Assembly (NCBI GenBank): GCA_029859485.1
Contig: JAOUDB010000160.1
Span: forward strand, 1 to 6,310
From: Desulfuromonadales bacterium
GTDB lineage: Bacteria; Desulfobacterota; Desulfuromonadia; Desulfuromonadales; BM103
Direction: 5' to 3'
DNA length: 6,310 nt
Shown here: one piece after another, positions 1 through 4,879 of the stretch
How the letters are laid out: each line of letters opens with the position of its first letter
Numbering within the stretch: position 1 is the stretch's first letter
The notes under the pieces: generated by a model
What the model was told of the DNA's origin: nothing
Databases searched by the model: none
What the model saw: only the letters and a program-made list of their open reading frames with translations
Program-made: the position numbers and the translations under genes

Positions 1-404
1 GCCCGTTCGATCTCTTTGCCGGTTTCGTCTTTGGAGTGGTAGATGCGTCGTTGGCTGTGACCGCCTTCTCTGGTCAAATCGTAGGACTGGTCTTCTTTAC
101 GGGAGAAGTTGACGCCCCATTTGATCAAATCTTCTATAGCTTTCGGACCATTTTCGACCACCATGCGGACGATTTCATCGTCGGGGAGCCAAGCTCCGGC
201 TTCCATGGTATCCTTAATATGTTGCTCAAAAGAGTCGTCGGCATTGGAGACAGCTGCGATGCCGCCTTGAGCGAGTCTGGTTGCGGTCGTCGAGATATCC
301 CTCTTTGTAATCAATGCAACCTTGCCACGTTCTGCGACTGACAGGGCGTAGCAGAGGCCGGCGATGCCGCTGCCGACTACGAGGAAATCAGATGTTATCT
401 TCAT
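1..404 (-). CDS. nadB: L-aspartate oxidase, N-terminal part (cut by window edge)
   Basis: NadB is the FAD-dependent enzyme that oxidises L-aspartate to iminoaspartate, the first step of de novo NAD synthesis in the cytoplasm; NadA then condenses the product with dihydroxyacetone phosphate. Read on the minus strand from ATG at 404, the first 134 codons are visible. The N-terminal FAD-binding Rossmann motif VVGSGIAG lies at residues 9-16. The flavin-contact segment RLAQGGIAAV is at about 43-52, and the family signature LTREGGHSQRRIYH is at about 110-123, where E. coli NadB has a very similar stretch. The family is usually about 510-540 residues, so roughly three quarters of the gene lies beyond position 1. 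The start is supported by the FAD motif beginning a few residues in, although no strong Shine-Dalgarno sequence precedes it. A near-consensus promoter sits about 70 bases upstream. The gene is divergent from the lytic transglycosylase gene. Succinate dehydrogenase/fumarate reductase flavoproteins share the fold, but the signature favours NadB. Confidence 0.93.
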   Translation of the reverse strand, partial: MKITSDFLVVGSGIAGLCYALSVAERGKVALITKRDISTTATRLAQGGIAAVSNADDSFEQHIKDTMEAGAWLPDDEIVRMVVENGPKAIEDLIKWGVNFSRKEDQSYDLTREGGHSQRRIYHSKDETGKEIER

Positions 405-473
405 ATGGGAGATGGCCTGTGGTTTGCAAAGTGAATCAATAATGTTAAATCACAGCTCTTTTCAGGGAAACTC

Positions 474-502
474 ATTATCCGAGCGCAACAGGTCCCTGTC
501 AA
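474..502 (-). promoter_or_regulatory. Sigma-70 type promoter for nadB
   Basis: On the minus strand a perfect TTGACA (-35, positions 502-497) is followed after exactly 17 bases by GATAAT (-10, positions 479-474). This is one mismatch from the full consensus. Predicted initiation near 467 would give a leader of about 60 bases before the nadB start at 404. A short palindrome, ACAGG-TC-CCTGT (488-499), overlaps the -35 element and could be an operator, but no regulator can be named. Confidence 0.75.
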
Positions 503-514
503 GACCTAAACTTG

Positions 515-543
515 TTGAAATACAGAGGTTTTTCATATATATA
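515..543 (+). promoter_or_regulatory. Possible promoter for the lytic transglycosylase-pgsA pair
   Basis: TTGAAA (515-520) and TATATA (538-543) are separated by 17 bases on the plus strand. Initiation would fall near 550 and leave a short leader with a GAAAGG ribosome-binding sequence at 552-557. It lies back to back with the nadB promoter. The AT-rich run ATATATATA makes the exact -10 hexamer uncertain. Confidence 0.45.
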
Positions 544-566
544 GGAGTGATGAAAGGTCCCTTTTG

Positions 567-1157
567 ATGGTTCTCGTGCGTAACATAGCTTTTATTGTCG
601 TGCTCCTCATGTCGCTATTTGTGGTGATTCCACCTGCAGATGCTGACATTTATCGTTATGTGGACGCCAGTGGTCGCGTGCATTTTACCGATACACCGAC
701 TCACGGTCGCTACGATATGTACATGAAAGAAGAGGCCCCGGTTAAAGCTTCCAATCGTTCCTATCTTGATATTATTCGTCGTCACGCCACTTCGTATCAA
801 CTTGAAGAAGCCCTGGTTAAGGCAGTGATCAAGGTCGAAAGTGATTACCAACCAAGGATCGTCTCCCGCAAGGGTGCTCAGGGCCTGATGCAGTTGATTC
901 CCCAAACAGCGAAGGATCTCAAGGTCTCAAACCCTTTCGACCCTTATGAAAACATCCGCGGTGGAAGTGAGTACCTGCGCATGATGCTTGACCTGTTTAA
1001 CAATGATGTCGAATTGGCCCTGGCTGCCTATAACTCGGGACCAAGCACGGTCAAGCGCTACGGGGGTATCCCTCCTTACGATGAAACCCAGAAATATGTC
1101 AAAAAAGTTAAGCGCTATCTTGATTATTATCGTCGAGTTGGTGACACCCTCCTATGA
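567..1157 (+). CDS. Secreted lytic transglycosylase, DUF4124 plus SLT domain
   Basis: This is a predicted periplasmic murein lytic transglycosylase, which cleaves the MurNAc-GlcNAc bond of peptidoglycan and leaves 1,6-anhydroMurNAc. The 196-residue product starts with a hydrophobic signal peptide (about residues 5-26, ending near ADA). A DUF4124-type segment follows at about 28-45 (IYRYVDASGRVHFTDTP). The C-terminal half is an SLT domain: the putative catalytic Glu is in VIKVESDYQP (residue 91), with GAQGLMQLIPQTA at 103-115 and LAAYNSGP at 152-159, the classic motifs of this fold. ATG at 567 was chosen because GAAAGG (552-557) lies 9 bases upstream; an in-frame TTG at 564 is also possible. 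The stop codon overlaps the pgsA start (ATGA), so the two are probably cotranscribed and translationally coupled. At under 200 residues it is a minimal SLT enzyme without LysM or other wall-binding repeats. The exact subfamily cannot be assigned. Confidence 0.9.
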   Translation: MVLVRNIAFIVVLLMSLFVVIPPADADIYRYVDASGRVHFTDTPTHGRYDMYMKEEAPVKASNRSYLDIIRRHATSYQLEEALVKAVIKVESDYQPRIVSRKGAQGLMQLIPQTAKDLKVSNPFDPYENIRGGSEYLRMMLDLFNNDVELALAAYNSGPSTVKRYGGIPPYDETQKYVKKVKRYLDYYRRVGDTLL

Positions 1158-1741
1158 ATCTGCGCATCGGCTTACTTAACCTGCCTAACCTGTTAACCCT
1201 CGCACGCATTGCTGCTGTGCCGATTGTAGTCATCCTGTTGCTCTCAGATAGTCGTGTCTCCAGCATGTGGGCAGCGGCAATCTTTGGGTTGGCTGCAGTG
1301 ACCGATTTTATCGATGGCTGGCTGGCGCGCAAGTGGGGTGTTGTTACCGTCCTTGGGAAATTTCTCGACCCCCTCGCAGATAAACTGATTGTTATGGCGG
1401 CCCTGATCATGCTGATCCCTCTCGACCGGGTTCCAGCATGGGCGGTGTTTGTGATTCTTGCACGTGAAATGATTGTTACTGGCTTGCGTTCAATCGCTTC
1501 GTCAGAAGGTATCATTATCGATGCCAGCGATCTCGGCAAGTACAAGACGATTTACCAGATGATCGCCATCCCTGGCCTGATGCTACATTACGACTACTAC
1601 TGGTTCTTCGGTCTGGAGTGGGGGGCCTTCCAAGTAAATATGCATAACTTCGGCATTTTCTTCTTTGCTATTGCTTTTGTCTTAACCCTCTGGTCCGGAA
1701 TTGATTACCTGCAGAAGTTTTTCCGTGTCTTTGCTCGTTAA
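1154..1741 (+). CDS. pgsA: CDP-diacylglycerol-glycerol-3-phosphate 3-phosphatidyltransferase
   Basis: PgsA is an inner-membrane enzyme that transfers the phosphatidyl group from CDP-diacylglycerol to glycerol-3-phosphate, giving phosphatidylglycerophosphate, the precursor of phosphatidylglycerol and cardiolipin. The 195-residue product has the usual length of the family. It carries the complete CDP-alcohol phosphotransferase signature D-x2-D-G-x2-A-R-x8-G-x3-D-x3-D: D51, D54, G55, A58, R59, G68, D72 and D76. The N-terminus (NLPNLLTLARI) is typical of PgsA, and several hydrophobic membrane segments follow, the last near residues 163-180. The start codon overlaps the stop of the upstream lytic transglycosylase gene as ATGA and has no Shine-Dalgarno sequence of its own, which points to translational coupling. 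A tRNA-Gly(GCC) gene follows, the same order as in E. coli. Phosphatidylserine synthase shares the signature but usually has a different N-terminus and length. Confidence 0.94.
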   Translation: MNLRIGLLNLPNLLTLARIAAVPIVVILLLSDSRVSSMWAAAIFGLAAVTDFIDGWLARKWGVVTVLGKFLDPLADKLIVMAALIMLIPLDRVPAWAVFVILAREMIVTGLRSIASSEGIIIDASDLGKYKTIYQMIAIPGLMLHYDYYWFFGLEWGAFQVNMHNFGIFFFAIAFVLTLWSGIDYLQKFFRVFAR

Positions 1742-1768
1742 TCTTTTTCAAAAGGTTGAAAATTTCGG

Positions 1769-1798
1769 TTGACTTGTTCGGAGGGCTTTTGCTATAAA
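1769..1798 (+). promoter_or_regulatory. Promoter for tRNA-Gly
   Basis: TTGACT (1769-1774) and TATAAA (1793-1798) are separated by 18 bases, a good sigma-70 match. Initiation near 1805 would give a 5' extension of about 27 bases that processing would remove before the mature tRNA end at 1832. The promoter lies just after the pgsA stop, so the tRNA need not depend on read-through from pgsA. Confidence 0.7.
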
Positions 1799-1831
1799 GT
1801 GCATCCGTTGGCACTGACCGCCGACAATTTT

Positions 1832-1906
1832 GCGGGACTAACTCAGTGGTAGAGTGCGACCTTGCCAAGGTCGAAGTCGCGAGTTCGAATCTCGTGTCCC
1901 GCTCCA
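1832..1906 (+). tRNA. tRNA-Gly (anticodon GCC)
   Basis: A complete cloverleaf can be folded by eye. The acceptor stem GCGGGAC (1832-1838) pairs with GTCCCGC (1896-1902), and the D stem is ACTC/GAGT. The anticodon stem CGACC/GGTCG encloses loop TTGCCAA, with anticodon GCC at 1864-1866. The T arm has loop TTCGAAT (1884-1890) and a 5-bp stem that includes one G-U pair. The discriminator base is T1903, as in bacterial glycine tRNAs, and CCA is encoded at 1904-1906. It reads GGC and GGU codons. Confidence 0.97.
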
Positions 1907-1915
1907 TAAAATAAT

Positions 1916-1950
1916 GCCCCATGGCTTCATCGCCATGGGGCTTTTATTTT
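1916..1950 (+). terminator. Rho-independent terminator after tRNA-Gly
   Basis: A perfect 10-bp stem, GCCCCATGGC (1916-1925) with GCCATGGGGC (1932-1941), encloses a 6-base loop and is followed by TTTTATTTT. The A-rich stretch before the stem (AAAATAAT, 1908-1915) mirrors the T-tract, so it may also stop transcription from the minus strand. It closes the tRNA-Gly unit and insulates it from the cytochrome gene. Confidence 0.9.
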
Positions 1951-2076
1951 GTCTGCAATTCAAACAGAAAAGAACACTCTTCTGAAAATAAATCGGTACG
2001 CTTCACCCCCTCTGGAAAACCACTAATTAATAAAGGCATTCAGCTTTTAAAATGATTGGCTTTTCCTGTTTTGTTA

Positions 2077-2106
2077 TTGACACTCGAGAGCCCGAAAAGT
2101 TAAAAA
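2077..2106 (+). promoter_or_regulatory. Candidate promoter for the 12-heme cytochrome gene
   Basis: A perfect TTGACA at 2077-2082 is followed after 18 bases by the weak -10 TAAAAA (2101-2106). An AT-rich stretch upstream (around 2024-2053) could act as an UP element. Initiation near 2112 would leave a leader of about 80 bases. A second possible pair, TTGTTA (2125-2130) and TATTCA (2148-2153) with a 17-base spacer, lies closer to the gene, so the true start site is uncertain. Confidence 0.45.
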
Positions 2107-2139
2107 GACAGTTCTGTTTATCTGTTGTTATTTATGTGC

Positions 2140-2157
2140 TGTTTGTGTATTCAAACA
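2140..2157 (+). promoter_or_regulatory. Inverted repeat in the cytochrome leader, possible operator
   Basis: TGTTTG (2140-2145) and CAAACA (2152-2157) form a perfect 6-bp dyad around a 6-base centre. It lies 34 bases before the chosen start codon and overlaps the second candidate -10 element. It could be a dimeric regulator's site or a small mRNA hairpin. No known consensus is recognised. Confidence 0.3.
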
Positions 2158-2179
2158 TATTTTAAGGGTTTTTCTTTTG

Positions 2180-2187
2180 AGGAGGAG
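2180..2187 (+). promoter_or_regulatory. Strong ribosome-binding site deciding the cytochrome start
   Basis: AGGAGGAG precedes three consecutive in-frame ATG codons (2189, 2192, 2195). From the core AGGAGG (2180-2185) the gaps are 3, 6 and 9 bases. The second and third ATG are therefore well placed and the first is too close. An in-frame TTG at 2177 lies before the ribosome-binding site and is unlikely to be used. Confidence 0.75.
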
Positions 2188-2191
2188 AATG

Positions 2192-2980
2192 ATGATGAAG
2201 AAACTGTTGGTTGCAACTTTTGCCTTGGCCTTCGTTGCCTGTTTTGGCTCTGTTGCCATTGCTGAAGAAGCTGTCCTTTCCGTGTCTGACTGTGTCAAGT
2301 GTCACAATGAGCAGCCAGCTCAAATCGCTGCAGATGGCGCGTCGCATAAAACTGAAATTGATTGCCAGGCCTGTCATGAAGGACATCGTCCCAGCTCACC
2401 TGAAAATATCCCTTCTTGTAGTAACTGCCATGAAGGAAGCGCTCACTATGAGATAGAGGCTCCCTGCCTGAGCTGCCACAACCCACATCAGCCCCTCAAC
2501 GTGACCTTGGAAGGCGAGCATAAAGCTGTTTGCGTTTCCTGTCACTCTGGTCCTAACCAGGAGATGGTTGCAAGCCCGAGCAAGCACGCAACTTTCGCTT
2601 GTAATTTCTGCCATGCAGACACCCACGGCAATATCCCGAGCTGTGTTGATTGCCACGAGCCTCACAGCGAGTTGATGACTCAGGCTGACTGCGCCACTTG
2701 TCACCAGGCCCACAAACCACTTGGTTTGACTTATCCTGCAACGACTGAGTCCCAGCTCTGTGCCTCTTGCCATGATACGGCTTTTGCAACTCTTGCTGCG
2801 AGCAAGGCCAAACACAGCCAGATCTCTTGCGCTACCTGTCACGCTGACAAGCACATGACAGTTCCTGAGTGTACTGATTGCCACGGTCTGCCCCACGCTG
2901 AAAGCATGCACAAGCGTTTCCCGAAATGTGGTGAGTGTCATAACGTTGCTCACGATCTCAACAACTGGCCTGCTAAGTAA
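2192..2980 (+). CDS. Periplasmic dodecaheme (12-heme) c-type cytochrome, three tetraheme repeats
   Basis: This is a predicted exported multiheme electron-transfer cytochrome. The 262-residue product has a signal peptide (MMKKLLVATF..., cleavage probable at AIA|EE near residue 24) and 12 CxxCH heme-attachment motifs. The first cysteines are at residues 34, 58, 76, 92, 114, 137, 151, 167, 190, 213, 227 and 246. Fourteen histidines lie outside the motifs, enough for bis-histidine ligation of every heme. The spacing repeats: three units of about 75-80 residues, each with four hemes and four conserved extra histidines (for example 132, 145, 158 and 174 in unit 2; 208, 221, 235 and 254 in unit 3). 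No other domain or transmembrane anchor is seen. FVAC within the signal is a poor lipobox, so a soluble periplasmic form is favoured over a lipoprotein. It appears monocistronic, with its own leader and terminator. The redox partner is unknown, and no known named cytochrome could be assigned. Confidence 0.95.
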   Translation: MMKKLLVATFALAFVACFGSVAIAEEAVLSVSDCVKCHNEQPAQIAADGASHKTEIDCQACHEGHRPSSPENIPSCSNCHEGSAHYEIEAPCLSCHNPHQPLNVTLEGEHKAVCVSCHSGPNQEMVASPSKHATFACNFCHADTHGNIPSCVDCHEPHSELMTQADCATCHQAHKPLGLTYPATTESQLCASCHDTAFATLAASKAKHSQISCATCHADKHMTVPECTDCHGLPHAESMHKRFPKCGECHNVAHDLNNWPAK

Positions 2981-3038
2981 ACAAGAAGAGATAAGGTCTT
3001 GTAATTTAAAGTTGTTTTTGTTTCAAGTTGTGTTGTCG

Positions 3039-3071
3039 CCCTGGCTGGATTTTTCCAGCCAGGGTTTGTTT
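3039..3071 (+). terminator. Rho-independent terminator after the cytochrome gene
   Basis: The stem CCCTGGCTGGA (3039-3049) pairs perfectly with TCCAGCCAGGG (3054-3064) around a TTTT loop and is followed by TTTGTTT. It lies 58 bases after the cytochrome stop codon, so the cytochrome is probably a single-gene transcript. Confidence 0.88.
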
Positions 3072-3140
3072 CTGCTGCCTGGCGTCAATGACATCAGGTT
3101 GATACAGCCCTTATACGATGTAACCATGGCTCTGCTGCAA

Positions 3141-3296
3141 ACGCTAGAGTGTGGCTAGTACCATGGAGAGCCCCATAACAAGAAACATTTGGAAATGATT
3201 CCGAATTGTTTGACCTGTCATATTGACGTGCATGACCTGCTGGTTAAGTCGTGGACACTGTTCATTTATAATATGCACCCCGAGGGGTTGGCCTGA
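3141..3296 (+). pseudogene. Decayed 3' remnant of a second multiheme cytochrome gene
   Basis: In the frame running through 3141-3296, 31 codons starting at 3147 align without gaps to the end of the intact upstream cytochrome (codons from 2868). Identities include E-C, H-G-x-P-H, P-x-C-x2-C-H and x3-H-D-L, 13 of 31 in total. One heme motif is intact (CLTCH, codons 3207-3221) and keeps the downstream ligand histidine. The preceding motif is destroyed: it reads C-G-stop-Y-H (3150-3164), with TAG in the third position and TAC where TGC would be expected. After H-D-L the frame continues for 18 unrelated codons to TGA at 3294, directly on the stem of a strong terminator. No start codon, ribosome-binding site or earlier heme motifs could be found, so nearly all of the gene is gone. 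The alternative, a functional monoheme peptide starting at ATG 3195, is unlikely because it has no signal peptide or ribosome-binding site. Confidence 0.65.
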
Positions 3297-3314
3297 ACGG
3301 GCCAACCCCTTTTT
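3283..3314 (+). terminator. Strong terminator following the cytochrome remnant
   Basis: AGGGGTTGGCC (3283-3293) pairs perfectly with GGCCAACCCCT (3300-3310) around a 6-base loop, and the run TTTTT follows (3310-3314). No intact gene precedes it. The simplest reading is that it was the terminator of the decayed cytochrome gene, since the remnant frame runs straight into it. Confidence 0.85.
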
Positions 3315-3341
3315 GTGTTGGTTCTATGACCCCAAAAACAT

Positions 3342-3440
3342 TTAACGCAGAGGCGTAAAGAGCGCAGAGGAAAAACGCTTCAAAACCTTCAAATGGCTTG
3401 ATTCTGACTATTTCCTTCTGCGTCTCCGGGTCTGCGTTAA
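3342..3440. repeat. Imperfect inverted-repeat intergenic element with CGCAGAGG units
   Basis: The element is bounded by perfect 9-base terminal inverted repeats, TTAACGCAG (3342-3350) and CTGCGTTAA (3432-3440). The left arm carries CGCAGAGG twice (3346-3353 and 3363-3370). The right arm carries TCTGCG twice (3417-3422 and 3431-3436), and GAGGAAA on the left matches TTTCCTTC on the right with small offsets. The arms can fold into a long imperfect hairpin around an AT-richer centre. It has no coding capacity. From memory, GCAGAG/ACGCAAAG-type intergenic repeats occur in many copies in several environmental bacterial genomes; whether this one belongs to such a family cannot be checked here. Confidence 0.6.
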
Positions 3441-3544
3441 TAAATAGCTTGAATTTGCTTTGCCTTCGTTATGCGTATAGGTTCGCCTATCTGATGGCAC
3501 GGGCGTGAGGCCATGGTCGTTCACTTATTGAGTCCCGTTGATCT

Positions 3545-3549
3545 AGGAG
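3545..3549 (+). promoter_or_regulatory. Ribosome-binding site deciding the transporter start
   Basis: AGGAG lies 8 bases before ATG at 3558. The earlier in-frame ATG at 3513 has only GTGAGG two bases upstream. It would also add 15 residues before the first membrane segment, so the later start is preferred. Confidence 0.7.
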
Positions 3550-3557
3550 TCTTTTCT

Positions 3558-4802
3558 ATGCTGCAGTTACAAGGCCTTGTCGGCCTCTTCACTCTGGTCG
3601 CCCTGGCGTGGGGCCTTTCTGAAAGCCGCAAGGACATCAATTGGAGAACGGTAGTCATAGGCCTTCTCCTGCAGTTTGCTCTGGCTTTGATCCTTGTTGA
3701 GCTTCCGGTCAGCCGGTTGCTTTTTGTGTGGCTGAACAATGCTGTGCTGGCGATTGAACAGGCAACCATGGCCGGCACCTCTGTCGTTTTTGGCTACCTT
3801 GGCGGCGCACCATTGCCTTTTGAGGAGTCCTTCCCGGGGAGTTCTTTCGTTCTGGCGTTTCGGGCCTTGCCCCTGGTACTTGTGATCAGCGCGCTCTCTT
3901 CTCTGCTTTTTTACTGGCGGTTTCTGCCGTTGGTTGTTAAGGGTTGTAGCTCCCTGTTACAGAGAACTCTCGGGATAGGTGGGGCTCTTGGCGTCAGCGC
4001 TGCCGCGAATGTTTTTGTCGGCATGGTCGAGGCTCCATTGCTGGTCAGGCCCTATCTTCTGCAGATGACTCGTGGAGAGCTGTTTGCGGTCATGACCTGT
4101 GGTATGAGTACCATCGCCGGTACCGTACTTGTTCTTTACGCTTCAATCCTGCAGCCTGTGATACCGGATGCGTTGGGACACATTCTGACGGCTTCCCTGA
4201 TCAGCGCACCTGCTGCCCTGTCTGTCGCTTTGCTGATGGTTCCTCACTCCGGAGAGCTGACCACAGGCACTCTGAAACCGTCGCTTCAGGCGCAAAGTGC
4301 CATGGACGCCATTGTCCATGGCACACTTGAAGGTCTAAAGCTTTTACTTAATATTATCGCCTTGTTAATTGTCTTTATTGCAATGGTTGGTATCGTCAAT
4401 AGCTGTCTCGGCCTCTTGCCTTTTGTAGATGGTACAGCACTTACATTGCAGCGCCTTCTTGGCTGGCTCTTTGCCCCTTTAGCCTGGGCTATTGGCATCC
4501 CCTGGCACGAATCAGCGGTTGCCGGCAGCCTGCTTGGTACGAAAACCATTCTCAATGAGCTGGTCGCATACCTGGACTTGTCAGCTCTCGGGGCTGAGGA
4601 CTTGAGCGAACGAAGTCGACTCATCATGACCTACGCACTCTGTGGCTTTGCGAACCTTGGCAGCCTGGGGATCATGCTGGGAGGGTTGGGTGCGATGGCC
4701 CCGGAGCGGCGCGAAGAGATCGTTTCGCTCGGGTTTAAGTCGATTCTCAGTGGCACCATGGCAACCTGCATGACTGGAGCTGTGGTTGGCCTGCTGATTT
4801 AA
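3558..4802 (+). CDS. Concentrative nucleoside transporter (CNT/NupC family)
   Basis: This is an inner-membrane symporter of the CNT family, which imports nucleosides with Na+ or H+. The 414-residue product has the usual bacterial length and many hydrophobic segments. Family landmarks in order are ANVFVGMVEAPLLVRPYL (about 150-167), the gate segment GELFAVMTCGMSTIAGTV (173-190), GTKTILNELVAY (327-338) and TYALCGFANLGSLGI (358-372), with a final hydrophobic segment at the C-terminus. E158, E334, N366 and S369 correspond, from memory, to the substrate-contacting residues of Vibrio cholerae CNT. The G-Q-T-E signature of that protein reads G-M-V-E here, so a polar pair that contacts the base is replaced by Met-Val and specificity may differ. 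The gene stands alone between a repeat element and the secretin-like gene, with no nucleoside-catabolic enzyme nearby. A perfect 11-bp inverted repeat lies inside it at 4297-4324. The substrate is inferred from the family only. Confidence 0.92.
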   Translation: MLQLQGLVGLFTLVALAWGLSESRKDINWRTVVIGLLLQFALALILVELPVSRLLFVWLNNAVLAIEQATMAGTSVVFGYLGGAPLPFEESFPGSSFVLAFRALPLVLVISALSSLLFYWRFLPLVVKGCSSLLQRTLGIGGALGVSAAANVFVGMVEAPLLVRPYLLQMTRGELFAVMTCGMSTIAGTVLVLYASILQPVIPDALGHILTASLISAPAALSVALLMVPHSGELTTGTLKPSLQAQSAMDAIVHGTLEGLKLLLNIIALLIVFIAMVGIVNSCLGLLPFVDGTALTLQRLLGWLFAPLAWAIGIPWHESAVAGSLLGTKTILNELVAYLDLSALGAEDLSERSRLIMTYALCGFANLGSLGIMLGGLGAMAPERREEIVSLGFKSILSGTMATCMTGAVVGLLI

Positions 4803-4879
4803 CTCTTCAGCGTTGGAGGCAGTTCTCTGGTATTCTATTAGCAGTTCTTTTTTAAAACTCTCTGCTTGTTAATATTTTT

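Noticed and set aside
36..341. Plus-strand open frame of 101 codons at the left edge
   Set aside because: It is antisense to nadB, whose protein sequence on the minus strand has the FAD motif and family signature.
550..567. Five-codon leader peptide (MKGPF) whose stop overlaps the transglycosylase start
   Set aside because: AGGAG is only 2 bases before its ATG, and the predicted transcription start falls at about the same place, so translation is doubtful.
2192..2263. Lipoprotein signal (FVAC) in the cytochrome
   Set aside because: Phe at the -3 position is unusual, and the hydrophobic stretch continues to a normal signal peptidase I site (AIA|EE).
2396..2953. Minus-strand open frame of 185 codons
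   Set aside because: It lies wholly within the 12-heme cytochrome gene on the other strand. It arises from the regular codon use of that gene and shows no recognisable domain.
3267..3272. Perfect TATAAT upstream of the second terminator
   Set aside because: No acceptable -35 element lies 16-18 bases upstream, and a transcript starting there would consist almost only of the terminator hairpin.
3513..3557. Upstream ATG start for the nucleoside transporter
   Set aside because: Spacing to the only purine-rich sequence is 2 bases, while ATG 3558 has AGGAG at 8 bases and places the first membrane segment near the N-terminus.
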